From Verrucomicrobiota bacterium (GTDB lineage Bacteria > Verrucomicrobiota > Verrucomicrobiia > Opitutales > Opitutaceae): a stretch of 64,000 bases of DNA. The notes below the pieces were generated by a model that did not search any database, had not been told where the DNA came from, and saw nothing but the letters and a program-made list of their open reading frames with translations. The position numbers and the translations under genes were made by a program. Positions 55,116-61,194 of this stretch are shown one piece after another. The stretch is from contig JAEZUE010000030.1 in NCBI GenBank assembly GCA_023443455.1, positions 39,923-103,922 of the forward strand. The letters are read 5' to 3'. How positions within the stretch are numbered: the stretch's first letter is position 1; each line of letters opens with the position of its first letter.

Positions 55116-56029
55116 GCAACATCCCTCCCGTCGACGGCCTGCCCGACTACCGGCAGCAATCGCCCGCGGTTGCGGAACGCTTCCGCCGCCTTAAGGAGCG
55201 TCCGGTCGTTCTCACCGTCGACAATCTCGGCAAGGAGTTCACCGGCGAGCACGGCCCCGTGACCGCCCTGCGCAACGTCTCGTTCGAGGTGCGGCGCCGC
55301 GAATTCCTCTGCGTCATCGGTCCCTCCGGCTGCGGCAAGTCCACGCTCATCCGCATGGTTGCCGGGCTCGATTACCCGACGTCCGGACGCATGCTTCTCG
55401 ACGGACGCGAGGTCTCCGGCCCCGGTCCCGACCGCGGCATGGTCTTCCAAGGCTACACCCTCTTCCCGTGGCTTGATGTCACGCGCAACGTGATGTTCGG
55501 GCTCGAGATGCAGGGCATGCCACACGACCAGGCCGAGGCCGAAGCCCGTCAATGGATCGGCCTTGTCGGCCTGTCCCGTTTCGAGAAGTCCTACCCGGCG
55601 CAGCTCTCCGGCGGCATGAAGCAACGCACCGCGATCGCCCGCGCCCTTGCCGCCAATCCGCGGATACTGCTGATGGACGAGCCGTTCGGCGCGCTCGACG
55701 CGCAGACCCGCGCCCAGATGCAGGCCCACCTGCTCGAGATCTGGCGCAACGTCGACGTCACCATCCTCTTCATCACCCACGACCTCGACGAGGCCATCCT
55801 GCTCGCCGACCGTATCCTTGTCTTGAAGGCCAACCCGGGCGAGGTTCAGGAGGTCATCGAGGTGCCGGTCCCGCACCCGCGCAACCTGGCCCAGGTCAAC
55901 TCGCCCGAGTTCCTCGCCACCCGCCGCCGCCTCGACGAATTGATCCACCCGAGGCGCGAGGGTGCCGCGGCCGAGATCGAAAAACTGCCGATCGTGCGCA
56001 TGACGCAGGTCGGCGACGACGTCGATTGA
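55112..56029 (+). CDS. ABC transporter ATP-binding protein, SsuB/TauB type
   Basis: 305 residues from the ATG at 55112, with GGAGG upstream. Walker A GPSGCGKS, Q-loop VFQGYTLFPW, signature QLSGGMKQR, Walker B ILLMDEPFGALD, H-loop ITHDLDEA. It energises the importer. An N-terminal extension of about 40 residues (PDYRQQSPAVAERFRRLKER) precedes the usual start of the fold, a feature I associate with carboxylase-linked transporters. Confidence 0.93.
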   Translation: MSNIPPVDGLPDYRQQSPAVAERFRRLKERPVVLTVDNLGKEFTGEHGPVTALRNVSFEVRRREFLCVIGPSGCGKSTLIRMVAGLDYPTSGRMLLDGREVSGPGPDRGMVFQGYTLFPWLDVTRNVMFGLEMQGMPHDQAEAEARQWIGLVGLSRFEKSYPAQLSGGMKQRTAIARALAANPRILLMDEPFGALDAQTRAQMQAHLLEIWRNVDVTILFITHDLDEAILLADRILVLKANPGEVQEVIEVPVPHPRNLAQVNSPEFLATRRRLDELIHPRREGAAAEIEKLPIVRMTQVGDDVD

Positions 56030-56031
56030 CC

Positions 56032-56856
56032 ATGGCTCCGCGACGAAAATCCGCGGTCCCGGTCCGCTGGGATCGTCTCACCTGGGTCGAGATCGGCGAG
56101 CTGGTGGCGCGCGGCACCGATGGTGTGATCCTTCCCTGCGGTGCGACGGAGCAACATGGCCCCCACCTCGGCACCGGCATGGATTCTTCGCTCGCCACCC
56201 TCCTCGGCGACGCCGTCTCCGCCGCCACCGGCGTCCCGGTGTTGCCAACTCTCAACTACGGCTGCTCGCTCGGCCACTCGCACCGCTGGCCCGGCACGCT
56301 CGCCCTGCAGCCGCAGACCCTGATCGCCCTCGTCACGGACTTGGGCGACTGGCTTTTCGCCGCCGGGATCCGGCGCTTGTTTCTGCTCAACACCCATGTG
56401 ACCAATTTCGCCCCGCTGCGCTGCGCGCTCGAGATCCTGCGCAGCCGGCACGACGGCTTCATGGTCACGGTGATCAACGCCGCCGACGCGAGCCCCCGGG
56501 TGCGCAGCGAGTTCTTCGCCGACGCCGCCGACTGGCACGCCAACGCCGCCGAGACCGCGCTCATGCTCGCCCACGCTCCCGAGCTGGTCCGCCCCGGACT
56601 CGTGGCTTCCGCCGACGATCCCGACCGCACCGCAGGCCTGGAGTTCGCGCACCCGGTCAACCGCACGAGCACCAACGGCGTCACCGGTTTCCCCAGCCGC
56701 GGGAAGAAAGCCCAGGGGCAACGCCTGCTGCGTTGGCTCGTGACCGATCTCTCGAAGCGGGTGCGCCGCGGCATGCGCGAGCGCTCGCCCCTCGACGTGC
56801 CCTATTTCCCCAGCGCGAGCGGCCAGTCGCCCTCGGCGGCTCACGCGGCCGGGTAG
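56032..56856 (+). CDS. Creatininase-family amidohydrolase
   Basis: 274 residues. Creatininase signatures: LPCGATEQHGPHLGTGMDS (metal-binding Glu, His, Asp), YGCSLGHSHRWPGTLAL, LLNTHVTNFAPL in the place of the usual NGHGGN, and DWHANAAETALML (Glu). The metal ligands seem kept, while the NGHGGN loop is altered. It starts two bases after the ATPase gene, so it belongs to the transport operon. Substrate unknown; an amide or cyclic ureide derivative is a guess from context. Confidence 0.8.
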   Translation: MAPRRKSAVPVRWDRLTWVEIGELVARGTDGVILPCGATEQHGPHLGTGMDSSLATLLGDAVSAATGVPVLPTLNYGCSLGHSHRWPGTLALQPQTLIALVTDLGDWLFAAGIRRLFLLNTHVTNFAPLRCALEILRSRHDGFMVTVINAADASPRVRSEFFADAADWHANAAETALMLAHAPELVRPGLVASADDPDRTAGLEFAHPVNRTSTNGVTGFPSRGKKAQGQRLLRWLVTDLSKRVRRGMRERSPLDVPYFPSASGQSPSAAHAAG

Positions 56857-56969
56857 TTCGAAGTTGGGATTTTGTAGTTTGTACGGAAACCCCAGCGCCA
56901 ACCGCCCGGCAATCCAACGGCCAATTACCAAATACAAACTACCAATTCCCAACTTCCAATTTCTTCTTC
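56857..56969 (+). mobile_element. Palindromic heptamer element, copy B (intergenic)
   Basis: The left arm (56857-56883, TTCGAAGTTGGGATTTTG then TAGTTTGT) and the right arm (56921-56969, CCAATTACCAAATACAAACT then ACCAATTCCCAACTTCC) are near-inverted repeats. The middle lacks a clear copy of the CCACGCCTGCG core. It begins directly at the creatininase stop and ends four bases before the glutamine synthetase start, so it supplies the whole intergenic region. Confidence 0.7.
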
Positions 56970-56973
56970 AGCG

Positions 56974-58335
56974 ATGAAACCCGATTCCGAGATTCTCCAG
57001 CTCCAGGCCGAACTGAAGGCCAAGGGCGTCAAGTACTGTGTCGGCACCTACACCGACATCCACGGCATTCCCAAGGGCAAGTTCGTGCCGATCGACCACT
57101 TCCTGCACTTTGCCCACGGTTCCGAACTCTACACCGGCTACGCGCTCGACGGCCTCGGCCAACGGCCCAACGACGACGAGATCGCCTCCGTGCCCGACCT
57201 CGACCGCGGTTTCCAGCTCCCCTGGAAGCCCGAGGTCGCGTGGTTCCCGGCCGACAACACGTTCCACGGGCATCCGTACGAGATCAATACGCGCGTCGCC
57301 CTCAAGAAGGTCCTTGCGCAGGCCGCCGAGCTCGGGCTCGGTTTCAACCTGGGCATCGAGTGCGAGGTCTTCGTCGTGAAGCATGGCGAGGACGGCAAGC
57401 TCCACATCCCCAACTCGGACGACAACCTCGTGAAGAGCTGCTACGACGTGAAGCGCTTCCTCGACCGCTACACCTGGGTCGACAAGGTCGCGTCCGCCAT
57501 CGACCAGCTCGGCTGGGAACTCTACTCGCTCGACCACGAGGACGCGCATTCACAGTTCGAATTCGACTTCAAGTACGCCGACGCGCTCACGATGTGCGAC
57601 CGCTACGTCTTCTTCCGCATGATGGCGAAGCACTACGCGGCGGAGGAGGGCCTGCTCGCCACGTTCATGCCCAAGCCCTTCGCCGACAAGACCGGCAACG
57701 GTGCCCATTTCAACATGTCGCTCTACGAGCTCGCCTCGGGGAAGAACGCCTTCAAGTGCGATCCGCAGGACGACCCGCGCGGCCTCGGTCTCACGTCGCT
57801 GGCGTATTCGTTCATCGCGGGCATCATCCGGCACGGTCCCGCGATCTGCGCGGCGCTCGCGCCGACGGTGAACAGCTACAAGCGCCTCGTGCGCCGCGGC
57901 GCGATGAGCTACTACTCGTGGGCGCCGGTCTTCAACAGTTTCGGCACGAACAACCGCACCAACTCGATCCGTGTGCCCATGGGCGGCGGCCGTTTCGAAA
58001 GCCGCAACGCCGACTCCGCCTGCAACCCCTACCTCGGCGCCACGCTGCTGCTCGCCGCCGGGCTCGAGGGCATCCGCGAGAAACTCGATCCGGGGCATCC
58101 GCAGGAGGAGAACCTCTACGAGTTGCCCGAGGCCGAGTTGGCGAAACGCAACATCAGCTACCTGCCGCGCGACCTCGAGGAGGCGGTCGAGAAGTTCGCG
58201 GCGGATCCCTTCATCACGCAGACGCTCGGACAGGAGCTGCGCGACGAGTTCATCACCTACAAATCCGAGGAGTGGCGTGCCTACCACCTCACGGTCAGCC
58301 AGTGGGAAATCGACCGGTATGCTCGGTTGTTCTGA
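56974..58335 (+). CDS. Glutamine synthetase, type III-like (GlnT)
   Basis: 453 residues. Substrate and metal motifs: GYALDGLGQRPNDDEIASVPD, EINTRVALKKVL, GIECEVFV, DHEDAHSQFEFDF, MPKPFADKTGNGAHFNMS, NSYKRLVRRGA...FGTNNRTNSIRVP and ESRNADSACNPYLG. This is a GlnA-fold ligase of the GlnT branch. Some relatives use methylamine or other amines rather than ammonia, so the amine substrate is open. Placed after the importer and creatininase genes, it likely captures nitrogen released by this pathway. Confidence 0.88.
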   Translation: MKPDSEILQLQAELKAKGVKYCVGTYTDIHGIPKGKFVPIDHFLHFAHGSELYTGYALDGLGQRPNDDEIASVPDLDRGFQLPWKPEVAWFPADNTFHGHPYEINTRVALKKVLAQAAELGLGFNLGIECEVFVVKHGEDGKLHIPNSDDNLVKSCYDVKRFLDRYTWVDKVASAIDQLGWELYSLDHEDAHSQFEFDFKYADALTMCDRYVFFRMMAKHYAAEEGLLATFMPKPFADKTGNGAHFNMSLYELASGKNAFKCDPQDDPRGLGLTSLAYSFIAGIIRHGPAICAALAPTVNSYKRLVRRGAMSYYSWAPVFNSFGTNNRTNSIRVPMGGGRFESRNADSACNPYLGATLLLAAGLEGIREKLDPGHPQEENLYELPEAELAKRNISYLPRDLEEAVEKFAADPFITQTLGQELRDEFITYKSEEWRAYHLTVSQWEIDRYARLF

Positions 58336-58359
58336 CCGCTCTGCACTGACCCCGAATCC

Positions 58360-58384
58360 CGTGCCGGCCTCGACGGCCGGCACG
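58360..58384 (+). terminator. Hairpin after the glutamine synthetase gene
   Basis: A perfect 10-base-pair stem CGTGCCGGCC / GGCCGGCACG with loop TCGAC lies 24 bases after the stop, followed by GTTTCT. The T-tract is weak. It could terminate or attenuate before the NikR-like gene. Confidence 0.5.
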
Positions 58385-58405
58385 GTTTCTGCCATGGAGG
58401 CGATC

Positions 58406-58849
58406 ATGCCCCGTGCGAGCCGCAAATCCGACAAGGTCACCCGCTTCAGCGTTTCGCTGCCCGAGAGTTTGCTCGACGAACTCGATACGATGGTCGCCAA
58501 GCGCGGGTACCAGAGCCGTTCGCAGGCCATCGCGACGCTCGCGCGCGACGGGCTGGTCGAATTCGCCAGCGAGATCGGCACCGGGTCGGTCGCCGGCACC
58601 ATCTCGCTCGTCTACGACTACCGGAAACGCGACCTGCAGGCGAAACTCGCCGCGATCCAGCACCGCTACTTTTTGCTCATCGTCACCTCGATGCACGTGC
58701 ATCTCGAGAACCATAACTACCTCGAGGTGTTGCTCGTGCAGGGACCGGCCAACCAGTTGCGCAAACTCACCGACGAGCTGGTGACCTGCAAAGGCGTGCG
58801 CAACGGTCGCCTCAGCCTCACCGCCGCCGCGATCCCGCCGCTGGTGTAG
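58406..58849 (+). CDS. NikR-like ribbon-helix-helix regulator with altered metal site
   Basis: 147 residues from the ATG at 58406, which has GGAGG five bases upstream. N-terminal ribbon-helix-helix: VTRFSVSLPESLLDELDTMVAKRGYQSRSQAIATLARDGL. C-terminal ACT-like domain: QHRYFLLIVTSMHVHLENHNYLEVLLVQG. Compared with E. coli NikR as I remember it (His76, His87, His89, Cys95), the three histidines are kept but the Cys position is Tyr. It lies between the transport/synthetase genes and the carboxylase-associated genes. It may respond to nickel less tightly or to another ligand. Confidence 0.8.
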   Translation: MPRASRKSDKVTRFSVSLPESLLDELDTMVAKRGYQSRSQAIATLARDGLVEFASEIGTGSVAGTISLVYDYRKRDLQAKLAAIQHRYFLLIVTSMHVHLENHNYLEVLLVQGPANQLRKLTDELVTCKGVRNGRLSLTAAAIPPLV

Positions 58850-58868
58850 CTGGGGGGGGCGGATCCCC

Positions 58869-58941
58869 GTAGGAGCCTGCTTGCAGGCGATCAGACGTCG
58901 TCCTGCCGCAGTGCGCAGACCGCCTGCATGCAGACTCCTAC
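58869..58941. repeat. REP pair (REPIN-like) of the GTAGGAGC type
   Basis: GTAGGAGCCTGCTTGCAGGC at 58869-58888 and its inverted partner ending GCAGACTCCTAC at 58941 (reverse complement GTAGGAGTCTGCATGCAGG) form two short palindromes in opposite orientation around a 30-base spacer. This matches the structure of REP doublets linked to REP-associated tyrosine transposases. No such transposase gene is in the window. Confidence 0.75.
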
Positions 58942-58992
58942 GGCCGGCCCCGTGCTGCCCCGCTCTGGGAATTTTCGATCAACGCCCGGGAT

Positions 58993-59008
58993 CGGCACGG
59001 ACCCTGCA
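58993..59008 (+). promoter_or_regulatory. Sigma-54-like promoter motif before the carboxylase-associated genes
   Basis: CGGCACGGACCCTGCA matches the sigma-54 consensus TGGCACGGNNNTTGCA at all but two fixed positions, with exact GG-N10-GC spacing. It is the best of the three such motifs and lies 37 bases before the ATG at 59046. The octamer GTAACACC occurs twice in the leader (59009, 59030) and once after the motif at 52829 (52856). Confidence 0.55.
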
Positions 59009-59045
59009 GTAACACCACTGCGACCAAACGTAACACCACCCGCCG

Positions 59046-59771
59046 ATGACCGCCTCGCCTCTCTACGCCAAGACTCTCACCCACGCCGGCATGTGGTCCG
59101 GTGTGATCTCCCGCGGCAAAACCCTGCGTCTCACCGATCTCGAGGGCGGGGCCAACGTCGGCCTGCTTCTCTACAACGCCGACCTGCCCACCGAGCGCTA
59201 CAACATGCCCGACACGCTCAAGGGGCAGCACATCTTCCACGTCCGCGCGCCCTACTGCTTGCACTCCGACATGGGCCGCATCCTTGCCTCGATCGTCGCC
59301 GACTCGGCCGGCTGGCACGACACGGTCTGCGGCTGCGGCGATGCGAAGCTCACCGCCGAGCGCTATGGCGAGAAGACCTTCCAGGCCGTGCGCAACGAGT
59401 ACCACCGCAACGCGCGCGACTGCTTTCTCGTCGAGCTGGCCAAGTGGGGGCTCGGGAAACGGGACCTCGTGCCGAATCTCAACTTGTTCAGCAAGGTCGT
59501 GGCCGACGAAGAGGGCCGCCTGACGTTCGTCCCGGGGCACTCGCAGGCCGGCGGCTTCATCAATCTCCGTTTCGAGATGAACACGCTGGTGGTTCTCAAC
59601 ACCTGCCAGCACCCGCTCGATCCGAATCCAGCCTACCGCCCGCGCCAAGTGAAGCTGGAGGTCTTCCCGTTCGCCGGCCCCGTCGCGTCCGACGACCCCT
59701 GCCGCAACTCCAGGCCCGAAAACGGGCGGGCGTTTCGGAACACGGATGACTACCACGCGCTCCGCGCCTGA
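59046..59771 (+). CDS. Urea carboxylase-associated protein 2 / carboxyguanidine deiminase subunit
   Basis: 241 residues of the DUF1989 type: GMWSGVISRGKTLRLTDLEGGANVGLLLYNADLPTERYNMPDTLKGQHIF, DMGRILASIVADSAGWHDTVCGCGDA (Cys-rich site), VPNLNLFSKV and NTLVVLNTCQHPLDP. Its relatives accompany urea carboxylase genes. Published work on guanidine use assigned the UAAP pair as a two-subunit carboxyguanidine deiminase (CgdAB), which converts carboxyguanidine to allophanate. The assignment to that activity here is by family and context; which subunit corresponds to CgdA or CgdB I leave open. Confidence 0.82.
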   Translation: MTASPLYAKTLTHAGMWSGVISRGKTLRLTDLEGGANVGLLLYNADLPTERYNMPDTLKGQHIFHVRAPYCLHSDMGRILASIVADSAGWHDTVCGCGDAKLTAERYGEKTFQAVRNEYHRNARDCFLVELAKWGLGKRDLVPNLNLFSKVVADEEGRLTFVPGHSQAGGFINLRFEMNTLVVLNTCQHPLDPNPAYRPRQVKLEVFPFAGPVASDDPCRNSRPENGRAFRNTDDYHALRA

Positions 59772-59784
59772 GGCCGAAACGCCC

Positions 59785-59973
59785 GAGAATTTGGTAGTTG
59801 GTAATTTGCAGTTGGTCCGGAGCCCGCCTTCACCACCGCCACCACGCCTGCGCCAAACTACCAACTACCAACTACCAATTACCAATTACCAATTACCAAT
59901 TACCAACTACCCCTGCGCCTGCGCCTGCGCCTGCGCCCAAACTACCAAATTCAAATTTCAAACTTCTTCTTCC
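59785..59973 (+). mobile_element. Palindromic heptamer element, copy C (intergenic, expanded)
   Basis: Left arm 59785-59815 (ATTTGGTAGTTGGTAATTTG type), a middle with the core CCACGCCTGCGCC at 59842-59854, a right arm expanded into tandem CCAAYTA heptamers, a run of CCTGCG hexamers and then a second right arm (59938-59973). It looks like a copy enlarged by slippage or by two nested insertions. It fills the entire gap between the two carboxylase-associated genes; the ATG of the next gene follows at once. Confidence 0.78.
59861..59935 (+). repeat. Tandem heptamers CCAAYTA and hexamers CCTGCG
   Basis: Seven complete heptamers of CCAACTA or CCAATTA run from 59861 to 59909, followed by four perfect CCTGCG hexamers from 59912 to 59935. 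The hexamer is contained in the element core (CCACGCCTGCG), so both arrays look like local expansions of element parts. They are likely to vary in copy number. Confidence 0.9.
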
Positions 59974-60660
59974 ATGACCGAAAGCACTCTCGACCCGAGC
60001 GCGGCCGCCTACCGCCAAACCGTCCTCGCCGGCGACTATTGGTCGCACGAAATCAAGGCCGGCCAGATCCTCCGCATCGTCGATGTCGAAGGAAACCAGG
60101 CAGCGGATACGCTCTTCTTCGACGCCCACGACCCCGCCAACCGCTACAGCGCCTCCGACACGATCCGCCACCAGGCCGCGCTTTACCTCACCACCGGCAC
60201 GCGCCTCATGTCCACCGAGGGCGACGCGTTGCTCACGATCGTGGCCGACACCTGCGGCCGCCACGACACGCTCGGCGGCGCCTGCTCCCGCGAGAGCAAT
60301 ACAATGCGCTATGCGCACGACAAGGAGTCCATGCACGCCTGTCGCGACAGCTTCATCCGCGGCGCGCAGGAGATCTCCACCACCTGTGGTTGCGCCCACC
60401 ACGCCGACTTCGACTGGGGCAAGCGCGACATCACCTGCAACATCAACTTCTTCATGAACGTGCCGGTGACGCCCGCCGGCGACCTCAAGTTCGACGACGG
60501 AGTGTCCGGACCGGATCGTTACGTCGAGCTGCGCGCCGAGCGAAATGTGATCTGTCTGATCTCGAACTGCCCGCAGCTCAACAACCCCTGCAACGCCTAC
60601 AACCCGACGCCGATCGAGGTTCTGGTGTGGGACGCCGAGTCCGCGGCGGCGTCGGGTTGA
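59974..60660 (+). CDS. Urea carboxylase-associated protein 1 / carboxyguanidine deiminase subunit
   Basis: 228 residues from the ATG at 59974. DUF1989 features: YWSHEIKAGQILRIVDVEGNQAADTLFFDAHDPANRYSASDTIRHQ, LLTIVADTCGRHDTLGGACSRESNTMRY, TTCGCAHHADFDWGKRDITCNINFFMNVP and ISNCPQLNNPCNAYNPTPIEVLVW. Several Cys and His residues fit a metal or deiminase site. It pairs with the preceding gene. The frame upstream is open through copy C, but the family starts near MTEST, so the ATG just after the element is preferred. Confidence 0.85.
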   Translation: MTESTLDPSAAAYRQTVLAGDYWSHEIKAGQILRIVDVEGNQAADTLFFDAHDPANRYSASDTIRHQAALYLTTGTRLMSTEGDALLTIVADTCGRHDTLGGACSRESNTMRYAHDKESMHACRDSFIRGAQEISTTCGCAHHADFDWGKRDITCNINFFMNVPVTPAGDLKFDDGVSGPDRYVELRAERNVICLISNCPQLNNPCNAYNPTPIEVLVWDAESAAASG

Positions 60661-60663
60661 GGG

Positions 60664-61190
60664 ATTGGAAGTTGGAATTTCGAATTTTGTGAAAGCATTC
60701 CCTCAGGTACACGTCGGGGACTCTGGCGCCGCTCGTGGTTTAAGCGCAGCGAGATACCCGTTGAGGACGGGCATCAGTTCGTCGAGCACCGCGTGCAGCG
60801 ATTGGCGGTTCTCCACCTTTAGGAGATTTCGTCGGTCGGCTCTCCGCAGGAAGTGCCGTGTTTCATACAACGAGCCACGCGCGATTCGGACAAAACGTTG
60901 GTTGTCGGCCGCCGAGGCACGTCCGAAGCCTTCGGCGATATTTGCTCCCACGCTGTCGGCGGCCCGTACGAGCTGTTCGCCCACGGTTTCTTTCGCAAAC
61001 GCGTCCCACCTGATCACGACATCCCACACGAGATCGGCCAAATCCTCGGCCAACGCATAGACCCGCAGTTCTTCCAGTTTCAGCAGTCCCATAGAATTTC
61101 CTCCTCTTCGGTTGGGGGGGCACCAGAGCAACCGGCTTCCGAGCGAAGCGCCCTGCCACCAACTTCCAACTTCAAACTTCCAACTTCTTC
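60664..61190 (+). mobile_element. Candidate autonomous palindromic element carrying a four-helix-bundle gene, copy D
   Basis: A left arm (60664-60690, ATTGGAAGTTGGAATTTCG type) and a right arm (61157-61190, ACCAACTTCCAACTTCAAAC then TTCCAACTTC) in inverted orientation bracket about 465 bases. That interval holds one gene on the minus strand, for a four-helix-bundle protein. No CCACGCCTGCG core is visible, so the gene occupies the place of the core. The element fills the whole gap between the associated-protein gene and the carboxylase gene. Confidence 0.65.
60703..61092 (-). CDS. Four-helix-bundle protein, 23S rRNA intervening-sequence (IVP/S23) family
   Basis: 129 residues from the ATG at 61092, with a strong GAGGAGGA ribosome-binding site. 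Family pattern: LEELRVYALAEDLADLVWD, then GEQLVRAADSVGANIAEGFGRAS, then NQRFVRIARGSLYETRHFLRRADRRNLL, as in TIGR02436-type proteins and in Avd, the accessory protein of diversity-generating retroelements. It runs opposite to the surrounding operon and is enclosed by the inverted arms of copy D. In Leptospira and Coxiella related proteins are encoded inside hairpin inserts of 23S rRNA. I propose a role linked to the element's spread or maintenance; no enzymatic motif is visible. Confidence 0.85.
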   Translation of the reverse strand: MGLLKLEELRVYALAEDLADLVWDVVIRWDAFAKETVGEQLVRAADSVGANIAEGFGRASAADNQRFVRIARGSLYETRHFLRRADRRNLLKVENRQSLHAVLDELMPVLNGYLAALKPRAAPESPTCT

Positions 61191-61194
61191 CCCA

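Noticed and set aside
59861..59935. CRISPR-like array
   Set aside because: The units are 6-7 bases in direct tandem without spacers; they are expansions of the palindromic element's arm and core.
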